DNA from: an uncultured Rhizobiaceae bacterium
GTDB lineage: Bacteria; Pseudomonadota; Alphaproteobacteria; Rhizobiales; Rhizobiaceae
Length of the DNA stretch: 64,000 nt
Assembly (NCBI GenBank): GCA_947259295.1
Contig: CAMYMG010000040.1
Span: 1-64,000, forward strand
Reading direction: 5' to 3'
Positions within the stretch are counted from its first letter, which is position 1. Each line of letters opens with the position of its first letter. Below, piece after piece: positions 8,366 to 16,630 of this stretch. The notes under the pieces were generated by a model. That model worked only from the letters and a program-made list of their open reading frames with translations. It was not told the DNA's origin and did not search any database. A program made the position numbers and the translations under genes.

Positions 8366-8809
8366 TCATGCCGTCCGCAGCTCTGGGCCAGGCTGCTCCG
8401 CCATGACAGACCCGACAGGATCGACGCTTTCGACCGTCAACCGGTGCTTGCGGCCGTCGCGCGCAATCCAGTTGATGGATTGCGATACAGACAGGCCGAC
8501 AAGAGCCGCACCGATGGGGGTGAGAATCGAAACCCGTCCCTTGGCGATATCGGCGTCTCCGGGGAATACGAGGGTGACGGTTCGGCTTTCGCCTCCTTCC
8601 GTGGTGAAACGCAGCGTGGACCCCATGCGGACGACGTCGGCCGCCATGCGTGTGTCTTCGACCACGCGTGCGCGGTCCAGTTCTGCGAGCAGTTCGTTCG
8701 CGGTTGCGGGATCCCTGACGGCATGGGTCTCAGCCAGCCGGTACAGCTTCTCGTGGTCGGTACGGGTCATCGTGATGGCAGGCTTGCGGCTGCCCATTGT
8801 GGTGGACAT
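8366..8809 (-). CDS. rnk: Rnk-like nucleoside diphosphate kinase regulator, paralogue 2
   Basis: This 147-residue protein has the Rnk architecture: a short N-terminal helical part (DHEKLYRLAETHAVRDPATANELLAELDRARVV) and a GreA/GreB C-terminal-like domain (VRMGSTLRFTTEGGESRTVTLVFPGDADIAKGRVSILTPIGAALVGLSVSQSI). The likely start is MSTTMGSRKP at 8809. It lies 145 bases upstream of its paralogue on the same strand, so the two may be co-expressed. Rnk proteins bind RNA polymerase secondary-channel regions and affect nucleotide pools; a function here is inferred only from similarity. Confidence 0.75.
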   Translation of the reverse strand: MSTTMGSRKPAITMTRTDHEKLYRLAETHAVRDPATANELLAELDRARVVEDTRMAADVVRMGSTLRFTTEGGESRTVTLVFPGDADIAKGRVSILTPIGAALVGLSVSQSINWIARDGRKHRLTVESVDPVGSVMAEQPGPELRTA

Positions 8810-9179
8810 GTTCGAATCTCTTCTGCAGTTCGCAACTGCCGGCGCGGCATGCACCAACGGTTGGATGATCTTGTCTGGATTGGTTGTCGCAATTCGAGCC
8901 TGGCTGCGTCAGTGGCAGCTTGTGCAGGCCTCTATGCCCCGCGGCCTGGGCGCGACGCGACCGGGCCGGGGGCTAGGTGCCCGCGATGGGGCACGTCCGT
9001 TCAAGCGAAAGAGTGAACCGATGCGTCGACATGCCGACAACGTGGGATGCCCCATCGCCGAAGTCAAGCTGTGCTCGATGTCTGCCAGGCGATACCCGTC
9101 CGAAGCGGGTCGGTCACAGGAAATATTGGCAGGAGATCGTTCCGGTCAGGCTCGACAACACGAATCGTGTCGGTCGAGA
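8810..9179. other. Intergenic region with hairpin 3' of tRNA-Met
   Basis: About 370 bases between rnk and the tRNA gene contain no credible gene. Bases 9151-9178 form a strong stem (CTCGAC at 9151-9156 with GTCGAG at 9173-9178, plus an inner AACACGA/TCGTGT pairing) starting two bases beyond the tRNA 3' end. On the minus strand it may act as a terminator or processing signal, though no T-run follows. Confidence 0.4.
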
Positions 9180-9256
9180 TGGTAGCGGGAGAGGGACTTG
9201 AACCCCCGACCCCAGGATTATGATTCCCGTGCTCTAACCAACTGAGCTACCCCGCC
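9180..9256 (-). tRNA. tRNA-Met (CAU), elongator type
   Basis: The minus strand folds as a complete 77-base tRNA: acceptor GGCGGGG with UCCCGCU, D-arm GCUC...GAGC, anticodon stem CGGGA/UCCUG with loop AUCAUAA giving anticodon CAU, T-arm GGGGGUUCAAGUCCC-like, and an encoded CCA. The G1-U72 wobble-closed acceptor and the loop fit alphaproteobacterial elongator tRNA-Met. The initiator would show a C1-A72 mismatch and three G-C pairs in the anticodon stem. A CAU-bearing tRNA-Ile modified to lysidine cannot be wholly excluded. Confidence 0.93.
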
Positions 9257-9490
9257 AGGGCGGCGGAAGACCCGAAACCGTTCCCTTCGGCTGAAGGGAT
9301 GTGTCGGAGCGTTCGCCAAGGTCGGGCGGATATAGTGTTGGAGTGACAAGCCTGTCAAGCATTGCATGGGCGGCACTGGCCATCATTTGCGCGGCATATC
9401 GACCGGCCCGGCGCCGTGAGGCGGCGGCGGGCTTGAGTTAGCCGCTCCGGCCCTTTATGTGTCCGCAGCATAATCCTGAGTTGGCAATTG

Positions 9491-10444
9491 ATGAAACCGC
9501 GTATTGCAGTCCTTGGATGCGGGTACTGGGGCTCCAACCATATCCGCACACTGAAGGCACTCGGCGCGCTGCATGCCGTCTCGGACGCCAATGGCGCGCG
9601 CGCGGAAGGCTTTGCCAGCGAACAGAACTGCCTCGCCATCAGCCCGGACGAGCTCTTCACCCGCGACGATGTCGACGGCATCGTGCTTGCCCTGCCGCCG
9701 CAGTTTCACGCCGCGCTGGCGATCCGTGCGGTCGAGGCGGGCAAGGACGTGCTGGTCGAAAAGCCGATCGCGCTAACGGTAGCCGATGGCGAACGGGCCG
9801 TTGCCGTGGCGAACGCCAACAAACGCGTCTTTATGGTCGGCCACGTGCTGCGTTTCCATCCGGCCTTCGAGCGGCTGAAGGAACTGATCGACGCCGGTGA
9901 ACTCGGCGAGGTGAAGTACATCCACTCGCACAGGCTCGGACTCGGCAAGTTCCACACCGAGAACGACGCTCTATGGGATCTGGCGCCGCACGACCTGTCG
10001 ATGATCCTTGCCATCACCGGCTGCGAACCGATCGAGGTGCGCGGCGAGGGGGCGGCGCTGCTTGACCACCTTTCCGACTTCGCGCATCTGCACATGCGCT
10101 TTCCGAACGGCATGCGCAGCCATCTCTTCACCTCGCGGCTTAACCCCTATCGGGAGCGGCGCCTGACGGTGGTGGGCACCAAGTCGATGGCGGTGTTCGA
10201 CGATGTCGAACCCTGGGAGAAGAAGCTCGCCGTCTACCGCCATGCGGTGTGGCAGGATAGCGGCCAGTGGGCCTTCACCAACAACGAGCCGTCCTATGTA
10301 GAGGTAGAGCAGGGCATGCCGCTGACGCGCGAACTGGAACACTTCCTGTCCAGCATGAAGACGCGATCTGCGCCGCGCACCAGCGGGGAAGAGGCGGTTG
10401 CGGTCCTGCGCATCCTGACGGCCGGTACGGTCGGCCATTCCTGA
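9491..10444 (+). CDS. Gfo/Idh/MocA-family oxidoreductase
   Basis: A 317-residue NAD(P)-dependent sugar-type dehydrogenase. The N-terminal Rossmann motif VLGCGYWGSNHIRTLKAL and the central EKPIALTVADGE with its catalytic-type lysine are typical of the family, followed by the alpha/beta substrate domain. The GYWGxNHxR variant is common in WlbA/WbpB-like UDP-N-acetylglucosamine(-uronate) 3-dehydrogenases, but no nucleotide-sugar genes lie nearby, so the substrate is unknown. The start is ATG 9491; a TTG three bases earlier is in frame but not needed. It faces mnmA convergently, with a GC-rich stem at about 10446-10469 between them. Confidence 0.8.
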   Translation: MKPRIAVLGCGYWGSNHIRTLKALGALHAVSDANGARAEGFASEQNCLAISPDELFTRDDVDGIVLALPPQFHAALAIRAVEAGKDVLVEKPIALTVADGERAVAVANANKRVFMVGHVLRFHPAFERLKELIDAGELGEVKYIHSHRLGLGKFHTENDALWDLAPHDLSMILAITGCEPIEVRGEGAALLDHLSDFAHLHMRFPNGMRSHLFTSRLNPYRERRLTVVGTKSMAVFDDVEPWEKKLAVYRHAVWQDSGQWAFTNNEPSYVEVEQGMPLTRELEHFLSSMKTRSAPRTSGEEAVAVLRILTAGTVGHS

Positions 10445-10511
10445 CCGCGGCCGGGCAAGCCGGGCCGCCTCGCGATCATTGAAATGCGCAATATACTGCC
10501 GGGAAGGTCGG

Positions 10512-11702
10512 CTATTCGGCCGGAACGCCTGCCGGCTGGGCAGCCAGCCGCGACAGCTTTGCCTCGGCGTCCTTGCCGCGTTCGGAACGCTCGATGAAGC
10601 CGCCGCCGAGAACGCGCGCGTCATCGCCGTCATCGGCATAGAGCACGCAGGCCTGTCCGGGGGCGATGCCCGACTCGCCCTCGCTGAGCTCGACCCATGT
10701 CCTGCCGGCTTCGTGAAGCAGCACCACGGGCCTCGGCTGGCGCGTCGATCGCACCCGGGCTGCTAGCTCCAGACCGGCCGGTGGAATGTCGGCGAGATCC
10801 GTGTCGCCGAGCCAGTTCACGTTGCGCAGGAACACCTTGCGGGTCTCCAGCGCCTCGCGCGGGCCGACAATCACGCGCGCACGCTCGGCGTCGAGATGCA
10901 CGACGTAGAGCGGCTCGCTGGCCGAAACGCCGATGCCGCGCCGCTGGCCGACCGTATAGCGCAGAATGCCGTCGTGGCGGCCAAGCGTGCGGCCGTCGAT
11001 ATGCACGATGTCGCCCGGGGTGGCCGCCGCCGGCCGCAGCCTGGCGATGATGTCGGAATACTTGCCCTGCGGGACAAAGCAGATGTCCTGGCTGTCGGCC
11101 TTGTCGGCGACGGAAAGGCCCATTTCCTCGGCTGCCTTGCGGACTTCGTGCTTGGGCATGCCGCCGAGCGGGAAGCGCAGATAGTCGACCTGATCCTGTG
11201 TCGTCGCGAACAGGAAGTAGCTCTGGTCGCGGTCGGCGTCGACCGGGCGGTAGAGCGCCCGGTGCTGGCCATTGGCGCGGGAGCGGATGTAGTGGCCGGT
11301 GGCAAGCGCCGCGGCGCCGAGTTCGCGGGCCGTGGCGAGAAGGTCGGCAAACTTGACCGTCTGGTTGCAGGATACGCAGGGGATCGGCGTCTCGCCGGAC
11401 ACGTAGCTCTCGGCAAAGGGATCGATGACTGCCTTGCGAAAGCGTTCCTCGTAATTCAGCACGTAATGCGGGATGCCGAGCGTCTCGGCGACCCGCCTGG
11501 CATCGGCGATGTCACGTCCGGCGCAGCAGGAGCCGCTGCGGTGGGTGGCGGCGCCGTGGTCGTAGAGCTGCAGCGTCATGCCGACGACGTCGTAGCCTTC
11601 GCGCTTCAGCAGCCCGGCAACCACGGACGAGTCGACACCCCCTGACATGGCGACGACGACGCGCGTGTCCTCCGGCCTTCCGGGTAGATCTAAGCTGTTC
11701 AT
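10512..11702 (-). CDS. mnmA: tRNA-specific 2-thiouridylase MnmA
   Basis: MnmA thiolates U34 of tRNA-Lys, -Glu and -Gln in the cytoplasm, using ATP and sulfur relayed from cysteine desulfurase. The 396-residue protein has the PP-loop SGGVDSS at residues 20-26, a catalytic cysteine pair (near [20 protein letters not shown] and in [11 protein letters not shown]), the GHYIR motif and the C-terminal beta-barrel. I start at [22 protein letters not shown]; the longer frame runs into low-complexity Arg-rich sequence. It is monocistronic and diverges from sciP. Confidence 0.93.
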   Translation of the reverse strand: MNSLDLPGRPEDTRVVVAMSGGVDSSVVAGLLKREGYDVVGMTLQLYDHGAATHRSGSCCAGRDIADARRVAETLGIPHYVLNYEERFRKAVIDPFAESYVSGETPIPCVSCNQTVKFADLLATARELGAAALATGHYIRSRANGQHRALYRPVDADRDQSYFLFATTQDQVDYLRFPLGGMPKHEVRKAAEEMGLSVADKADSQDICFVPQGKYSDIIARLRPAAATPGDIVHIDGRTLGRHDGILRYTVGQRRGIGVSASEPLYVVHLDAERARVIVGPREALETRKVFLRNVNWLGDTDLADIPPAGLELAARVRSTRQPRPVVLLHEAGRTWVELSEGESGIAPGQACVLYADDGDDARVLGGGFIERSERGKDAEAKLSRLAAQPAGVPAE

Positions 11703-11840
11703 CTGCTTGGCGTTCCGCGTTGTTTCGTGGCTCGATGCCAGTCGCCGCAATATAGGGCAAGCGCCGGGGCGATGCCAGTCGCGCCCCGAATCCACGCTTA
11801 TCGCGAGGCACTTAAAGTGCGACCCAATTTCCTAACGGGT

Positions 11841-11878
11841 GATTCAGGATCGTTACTTATCCATTAGGGAACGCTTAG
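11841..11878 (+). promoter_or_regulatory. Candidate CcrM and CtrA sites upstream of sciP
   Basis: A GANTC methylation site (GATTC) lies at 11841-11845. A TTAG-N7-TTAG pair at 11864-11867 and 11875-11878 differs from the CtrA consensus TTAA-N7-TTAA by one base per half. Both are about 75-110 bases before the sciP start. In Caulobacter sciP is a CtrA target, so the sites make sense but are not proven. Confidence 0.4.
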
Positions 11879-11951
11879 GCAATTTTTAAAGCTGTGGCGC
11901 TAATGTGACGGTGATTGCGTCTTAGAGTTTTGTGGTTGTGTAGAGAGTACG

Positions 11952-12227
11952 ATGACCGATCTGATTAGACCTCGCGTCAAATATGTGATTGGGCCAGACG
12001 GCAGCCCGCTGACGATTGCGGATTTGCCGCCGACCAATACGAGGCGCTGGGTTATCCGGCGCAAGGCTGAAGTCGTGGCTGCTGTTCGCGGCGGATTGCT
12101 GAGCCTCGAAGAGGCCTGCCAGCGCTACAAGCTGACGACGGAAGAGTTTCTCTCCTGGCAGGCGTCGATCGACGAATACGGGCTTGCCGGCCTGCGCACC
12201 ACGCGTATCCAGCAATATCGCCACTGA
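11952..12227 (+). CDS. sciP: SciP-like CtrA antagonist (DUF1153)
   Basis: This 91-residue helix-turn-helix protein matches the DUF1153 family throughout, with PRVKYVIGPDGSPLTIADLPPTNTRRWV at the start and the helical core KAEVVAAVRGGLLSLEEACQRYKLT. In Caulobacter SciP binds CtrA and represses CtrA-activated promoters late in the cycle. The gene sits 1.3 kb from ctrA. AGAGAG just upstream is a reasonable ribosome site. Family assignment is secure; the cell-cycle role is inferred from Caulobacter. Confidence 0.88.
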   Translation: MTDLIRPRVKYVIGPDGSPLTIADLPPTNTRRWVIRRKAEVVAAVRGGLLSLEEACQRYKLTTEEFLSWQASIDEYGLAGLRTTRIQQYRH

Positions 12228-12273
12228 TCCCGAAACGATCGGCTCGGGATCAAGCTTCGGTTGATATCGGGCG

Positions 12274-12711
12274 CTACCGCCTGGCCATTTGCGATGCGGC
12301 TGCCGTAAGCACGGCGGACGCGGCGAAGAACCACAATCCCGGCATCGTGTAGGCAGTCGCCAGACCGCTGGTCTTGGCGGCGAAGATCACCAGCGCCACA
12401 AGCACCACATCGAGCATCGACCAGTTCGCCATCGCGCGAATCCAGCCCGGAACCTGAAACCCCGAGCCTTGACCGCCATAGGCGGCGATGTGCAGCAGGC
12501 CGAGCTTGGTGCAGGGAAACACCACAGAGAAAAGGCCGATCACGCAGGCCAGCATCCAGTCGCCCTCCGACCACAGGCCGGCGATCATATCGACCAGGGA
12601 AGGTTCATCCGAAAACAGGAAGAGCCGGTCGACGCGGATCAGCGGCAGGACAATGCCGAGCGCAAGGCTGAACGTCGCGGAAAACAGGACAAGCGGGAAA
12701 GCAAGGCGCAT
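12274..12711 (-). CDS. Paraquat-inducible protein A (PqiA) family membrane protein
   Basis: The 145-residue protein has four hydrophobic segments, with motifs of the PqiA domain such as LPLIRVDRLFLFSDEPSLVDMIAGLWSEGDW and FPCTKLGLL. Canonical PqiA carries two such domains and zinc-ribbon segments, and this is a single-domain form. It has no PqiB (MCE) partner nearby. It is co-directional with fliJ, 60 bases away, so they might share a transcript. Its function is unknown beyond an inner-membrane location. Confidence 0.7.
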   Translation of the reverse strand: MRLAFPLVLFSATFSLALGIVLPLIRVDRLFLFSDEPSLVDMIAGLWSEGDWMLACVIGLFSVVFPCTKLGLLHIAAYGGQGSGFQVPGWIRAMANWSMLDVVLVALVIFAAKTSGLATAYTMPGLWFFAASAVLTAAASQMARR

Positions 12712-12771
12712 CGCCGAGCCTTAGCCGATCAATGGGAACGGGGAAAGTGGACCCTCGAGGATCCCTCGGAC

Positions 12772-13152
12772 TCAGCCGATCATGGCGTTGCGCATGCCGC
12801 CATCATTGTCGCGGTTCTTGGCGTCCCGCGATTCAAGCATTTCCGCCTTGGAAAGCTCCGCTTCAGCTTCGGCGAGTAATGATTCGGCGGTGTTCCTCTG
12901 CTGCAGCAGGTCGTGCTGCGAATTCTTGAGATTGTCGCGGCGCAAGCGCGCTGCCTTGGCGAAGGTCGGATAGGCGAAATGGTTGATGTCGGTGATGCCG
13001 GCTTTCTTTTCCTCCGCGAGGATCTGGACCTCCAGTTCGCCGGCCATTCTCTCGAACTCGGCAATCATCATGTCCAGCTGCAGAAGCTGTCTGCGCTTGT
13101 CGTTCACCTGAAACTGCTTCAGCCGAACCAGGTTCTCACGCGTTTTCATCAT
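12772..13152 (-). CDS. fliJ: Flagellar export chaperone FliJ
   Basis: FliJ is a small coiled-coil stalk protein of the flagellar type III export ATPase FliI. The 126-residue product starts MMKTRENLVRLKQFQVNDKRRQLLQLD, matching alphaproteobacterial FliJ, and is helical and charged throughout. GGGAG six bases before 13152 supports that start; MKTRE at 13149 is equally possible. It lies divergently next to ctrA rather than beside fliI, and no other flagellar gene is in the window. CtrA-like half-sites in the shared upstream region suggest cell-cycle control. Confidence 0.82.
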   Translation of the reverse strand: MMKTRENLVRLKQFQVNDKRRQLLQLDMMIAEFERMAGELEVQILAEEKKAGITDINHFAYPTFAKAARLRRDNLKNSQHDLLQQRNTAESLLAEAEAELSKAEMLESRDAKNRDNDGGMRNAMIG

Positions 13153-13566
13153 CTGAAACTCCCGGATACGCAGACACTCACACAAAACATACGGGCGCGG
13201 CGACCGGGGACCGGCGGCATCATAGGAAACAGACTCCTAAGAATTTTTGCCCTCGGTAACCATTCGTTTACGCGCATTGTTAATCATACGTGTCAGGACT
13301 TAAGGCGGGGTAAAAATCCCGGGTGATGTGCAGATTGTAGGCCGAGCGGGTTGTTTCGGGTTGTTCATGTTGCACGTTAACAGACGGGCGGAATGATTCC
13401 GCTTTAGATTCAATAGGGTATATGCTCAGGTTAAAAAATCTGTTATCGCTTGCTGCAGTAAATTAGGTTTTGTTAACCATTCGATGGCAGCCTCGCTAGC
13501 AGGCACACACTGCCCCGGTACCGGACGGCGAGCAAAATCGGTCCGAGGCAGCACAAGGGGAATACA
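13153..13566. promoter_or_regulatory. ctrA/fliJ divergent regulatory region with GANTC and CtrA-like boxes
   Basis: This 414-base, unusually AT-rich gap contains two GANTC (CcrM) sites 12 bases apart, at 13395-13399 and 13407-13411. TTAACCAT at 13473-13480 is an exact match to the short CtrA motif, preceded by ATTA at 13462-13465 with N7 spacing. On the fliJ side are TAACCAT at 13257-13263 and TTAATCAT at 13280-13287. The layout resembles known ctrA promoters, where CcrM methylation and CtrA autoregulation time expression. No gene is seen in it. Confidence 0.6.
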
Positions 13567-14262
13567 ATGCGCGTTCTGCTGATAGAAGATGACAGTGCAA
13601 CCGCACAAAGCATCGAGCTGATGCTGAAGTCAGAAAGTTTCAATGTCTATACGACCGACCTGGGCGAAGAAGGCGTCGATCTGGGAAAGCTCTACGACTA
13701 CGACATTATTCTCCTCGATCTGAACCTCCCCGACATGTCGGGTTACGAGGTCTTGCGGACACTGCGTCTTTCGAAGGTGAAGACGCCGATTCTCATTCTT
13801 TCCGGCATGGCCGGCATCGAAGACAAGGTGCGGGGCCTCGGCTTCGGCGCCGACGACTACATGACCAAGCCGTTCCACAAGGACGAGCTCGTCGCCCGCA
13901 TCCACGCCATCGTTCGCCGTTCGAAGGGACACGCGCAGTCGGTCATCACGACGGGCGACCTGATCGTCAATCTCGACGCCAAGACGGTCGAGGTCGGCGG
14001 GCAGCGCGTGCATCTTACCGGCAAGGAGTACCAGATGCTGGAGCTCCTCTCGCTGCGGAAGGGCACCACGCTTACCAAGGAAATGTTCCTCAACCATCTC
14101 TATGGCGGAATGGACGAGCCGGAACTCAAGATCATCGACGTGTTCATCTGCAAGCTGCGCAAGAAGCTCGACGCGGCTTCGGGCGGCCAGAACTACATCG
14201 AGACGGTGTGGGGACGCGGCTACGTGCTGCGCGAGCCGGAAGACATTCGCGTCAGCGCCTGA
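13567..14262 (+). CDS. ctrA: Cell-cycle master response regulator CtrA
   Basis: An OmpR-type response regulator of 231 residues, the standard CtrA length. The receiver domain has the acidic pair EDD at 7-9, the phosphorylated Asp51 in [16 protein letters not shown], and the conserved TKPF lysine. The C-terminal winged helix includes [52 protein letters not shown], which is diagnostic of CtrA. The protein ends in SA; hydrophobic C-terminal residues are a ClpXP signal in Caulobacter CtrA, which ends in AA. It would be phosphorylated through CckA-ChpT, and chpT lies 0.7 kb downstream. Confidence 0.96.
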   Translation: MRVLLIEDDSATAQSIELMLKSESFNVYTTDLGEEGVDLGKLYDYDIILLDLNLPDMSGYEVLRTLRLSKVKTPILILSGMAGIEDKVRGLGFGADDYMTKPFHKDELVARIHAIVRRSKGHAQSVITTGDLIVNLDAKTVEVGGQRVHLTGKEYQMLELLSLRKGTTLTKEMFLNHLYGGMDEPELKIIDVFICKLRKKLDAASGGQNYIETVWGRGYVLREPEDIRVSA

Positions 14263-14289
14263 GATTTCCCGACCATTTCAAGTTCGAAA

Positions 14290-14311
14290 GCCCGGCTCCG
14301 GCCGGGTTTTT
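14290..14311 (+). terminator. Rho-independent terminator of ctrA
   Basis: CCCGGC at 14291-14296 pairs with GCCGGG at 14301-14306 across a TCCG loop, and the stem is followed by five T residues. It is 28 bases beyond the ctrA stop. Confidence 0.8.
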
Positions 14312-14394
14312 CGCATTCTGCGATGGTTCGGGTGATGAGAAGGCGCGGAGACCCTGATGTTTCGGGATCCCGAGCGTCGGCTACCGGCCTGCAG

Positions 14395-14763
14395 TCAGGC
14401 AGCGTTCTGTAGAAGTTTGAAACGATCGAGCAATTGCGGCCGATTGAACGGCTTCAGCAGGTAGCCTTGGGCGCCGGCGCGCTTGGCGCGCATGATCGCG
14501 CCGATATCCACCTCGGTGAGGCAGATGGCGATCTGCGGTTTGACAGGCGCCTGGATCGCCCGGATGCGACGGATGAATTCGACGGCCGACATGTCGGGAA
14601 GGGCGCCGTCAACGACGATGATCTCGGGCATGTCGCTCGCGCACATTGCGATGGCGTCGAAGCCGGTGGCGGCCTCGATGATCTGCAGGTCCGGACCGCC
14701 CAGGATCCGCTTCGCGACCTTGCGGATCACCGCAGAGTCATCGACGAACATGCAACGCTTCAT
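14395..14763 (-). CDS. Single-domain response regulator next to chpT
   Basis: The 122-residue protein is a bare receiver domain: acidic pocket VDDS (Asp8, Asp9), phospho-acceptor Asp52 in EIIVVDGALPDMSAVEF, and lysine in GYLLKPFNRPQ. It has no output domain. I start at MKRCMFVDDS; the longer frame is Arg/Pro-rich and unsupported. It is transcribed in the same direction as chpT, 188 bases downstream of it. ChpT distributes phosphate from CckA to CtrA and to the receiver CpdR, so this protein could be an additional partner or phosphate sink. It is not an obvious CpdR or DivK by sequence. Confidence 0.8.
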   Translation of the reverse strand: MKRCMFVDDSAVIRKVAKRILGGPDLQIIEAATGFDAIAMCASDMPEIIVVDGALPDMSAVEFIRRIRAIQAPVKPQIAICLTEVDIGAIMRAKRAGAQGYLLKPFNRPQLLDRFKLLQNAA

Positions 14764-14951
14764 AGTCCGGTCCCTTATCGTCCCACGCGCCCGAGCCGGA
14801 GGCGTCGGGTGCCCTCGGACGGACCGTAGCCCGTCTGTATGAATAACCATAGAATCGGTAAGGTAAAATTTTTGGAAACTTGCCGCAGTAGGTCGTTTTC
14901 CAGTAGTGGCTAGTACTGGCTAATCCGCAATACTGGAGCTTGGCACCGGTG

Positions 14952-15581
14952 TTATGCGGCGGTCAGCACGACCTCGTCGGCGCTTGCATGAATGGACACT
15001 GTCATGCCGGCCTCATGCGCGAGAAGAAGCGTGTAGTAGGGCTGCACGGCATGAGCGTCGATGGGCTCCTCCGGCTTGCGTCCCGAGTGCAGTTCCAGGA
15101 ATTTCGGGGGTACGCGCAGCATCGGTCCGCTCGAAGACAGCGTGAACTTCGGCTGCGTGTGAACGTTCTCCAGGGTCACCGAGATCTTGCCGCCGCGCGG
15201 AATCGCGGCCAGTGCCACGAGCACGAGATTGAGCAGCAGCTTTACCTGATTCTTGGGAAGCAGCGCCCTTTCTCCGTTCCAGACCAGATCCGGCTTTTCG
15301 TTGCGCAGGAAGGCAGCGGTCACCGCCTCCGCGTCACCCGTGTCGATCTGCATGCCTGCGGACCCGGCGGCGCCGAAGGCGATACGCGCGAACTGCAGCC
15401 GCGCAGATGCGTTGCGCGCGCTCTGTCGGATCAGGCTCATGGCGTCTTCGTCGGCGCCGCCTTCATCGAGAAGTTCAAGCCCGTTGTTGATCGCTCCGAC
15501 CGGGGAAATGATGTCGTGGCAAACGCGGCTGCACAAAAGGGCGGCCAGGTCCGGTGCAGAGAGAGTGAAAAGTTCCGACAT
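14952..15581 (-). CDS. chpT: Histidine phosphotransferase ChpT
   Basis: ChpT relays phosphate from the hybrid kinase CckA to CtrA and CpdR. The 209-residue protein has a DHp-like four-helix part with the phospho-histidine His22 in SRVCHDIISPVGAINNGLELL, then a degenerate ATPase-like domain (KNQVKLLLNLVLVALAAIPRGGKISVTLE) without ATP-binding motifs, exactly the ChpT pattern. The start at MSELFTLSAPDL (15581) has AAGGGG upstream. Together with ctrA and sciP this places a core cell-cycle module in one 4-kb neighbourhood. Confidence 0.92.
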   Translation of the reverse strand: MSELFTLSAPDLAALLCSRVCHDIISPVGAINNGLELLDEGGADEDAMSLIRQSARNASARLQFARIAFGAAGSAGMQIDTGDAEAVTAAFLRNEKPDLVWNGERALLPKNQVKLLLNLVLVALAAIPRGGKISVTLENVHTQPKFTLSSSGPMLRVPPKFLELHSGRKPEEPIDAHAVQPYYTLLLAHEAGMTVSIHASADEVVLTAA

Positions 15582-15900
15582 GCGCAATATCCCCTTGGAG
15601 CCGAAAAACCGCGGTCCACGTCCCTCCCAAACCGCGAATCAGGGCCAACAATCGATTCTTTGGTACACAGCGTACCGCGATGCGGCAAGAAAGTGCCGAT
15701 GGCAGAACCCGCCTTGCGACTGATCAGCATTTATTGCGCACGAGCGGACGCGGCCCTTGAACCGCCATGTTTGCGGCTAGGTTTAATGGTTGAAAAAGAA
15801 TTGCCGAATAGTTTGGCAATTGATTCGAAATCAAGCGGCCGCAAGAGCCGCAGCAGGGTAATGGCGTCGGCGAATCAGCTCCCGGACGGAGATTGGAAGC
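15582..15900. promoter_or_regulatory. chpT-eipA divergent region with three GANTC sites
   Basis: This 319-base gap holds GANTC sites at 15636-15640, 15654-15658 and 15822-15826. ATGGTTGA at 15786-15793 is one base from the reverse complement of the CtrA motif TTAACCAT. EipA of Brucella is reported to be CtrA-controlled, so these sites are plausible regulators. No gene is seen here. Confidence 0.4.
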
Positions 15901-16482
15901 ATGTTTTCCCGACTGAACGACCGGACTATCTTCCGGCTCATCGCGTCGATGTTTGCGCTGGCGTGTATCATGGCCATGTCGGCCTCGCCGACGCGGGCGC
16001 AGGCCTATACCGCCGAAGAGATCGTCGAATCCGGACACCGGTTTTTCGGAGCGACTTCCGGCGGACTGGCGAGCGTGATCGAACAGATTTTTTCCTCTTA
16101 CGGCCTGCCCAACGGCTATATTCTCGGCGAGGAGGGCTCGGGTGCGATCGTCGGCGGCCTGACCTATGGGGAGGGCACGCTCTACACCAAGAATGCCGGC
16201 GACCATAAGGTCTTCTGGCAGGGCCCATCGCTCGGTTGGGACTTCGGCGGGCAGGGGTCGCGTACCATGATGCTCGTCTACAATCTCGACGACGTTGCCA
16301 ATCTCTACAACCGGTTCGGCGGCGTGGCCGGTTCGGCCTACGTCGTCGCGGGGGTCGGCTTCAACGTCCTGAAGAACGGCAACATGCTGCTCGTACCGGT
16401 GCGGACCGGGGTCGGCGCACGGCTCGGCGTCAATGTCGGCTACCTGAAGCTGACCGACAAGCCGACCTGGAATCCCTTCTGA
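15901..16482 (+). CDS. eipA: Periplasmic envelope-integrity protein EipA (DUF1134)
   Basis: The 193-residue protein has an N-terminal signal sequence (cleavage probably after SPTRAQA) and a DUF1134 domain over nearly the whole mature part, rich in Gly and beta strands (ILGEEGSGAIVGGLTYGEGTLYTKNAGDHKVFWQGPSLGWDFGGQG). EipA of Brucella abortus folds as a small periplasmic beta-barrel-like protein, supports envelope integrity, and is under CtrA control. It diverges from chpT over a GANTC-bearing promoter region. Family assignment is firm; the physiological role here is inferred. Confidence 0.85.
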   Translation: MFSRLNDRTIFRLIASMFALACIMAMSASPTRAQAYTAEEIVESGHRFFGATSGGLASVIEQIFSSYGLPNGYILGEEGSGAIVGGLTYGEGTLYTKNAGDHKVFWQGPSLGWDFGGQGSRTMMLVYNLDDVANLYNRFGGVAGSAYVVAGVGFNVLKNGNMLLVPVRTGVGARLGVNVGYLKLTDKPTWNPF

Positions 16483-16499
16483 CGGTCTAGCGGGACGCG

Positions 16500-16521
16500 A
16501 CCGGCCGCATCGTCGGCCGGT
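16500..16521 (+). terminator. Stem-loop after eipA, terminator-like
   Basis: ACCGGCC at 16500-16506 pairs with GGCCGGT at 16515-16521. Only TTGTG follows, so termination would be weak or factor-assisted. Confidence 0.4.
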
Positions 16522-16630
16522 TGTGCGAATGTCGTTTCGTTTCGCCATGGCACTGGATTTCGGACCGCGCGGCGTGGCACAATCGCCATAGGCCGGTCAT
16601 GACCGCCCGAAACGGAAAAATGCTTCAGCC

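Noticed and set aside
9180-9256. Reading the CAU tRNA as tRNA-Ile2 or initiator tRNA
   Set aside because: The acceptor and anticodon stem fit elongator tRNA-Met of alphaproteobacteria. The initiator hallmarks (C1-A72 mismatch, three G-C pairs by the loop) are absent.
10446-10469. GC palindrome between the Gfo/Idh gene and mnmA as a terminator
   Set aside because: A stem can form, but no T-run follows on either strand, so I did not list it as a separate terminator.
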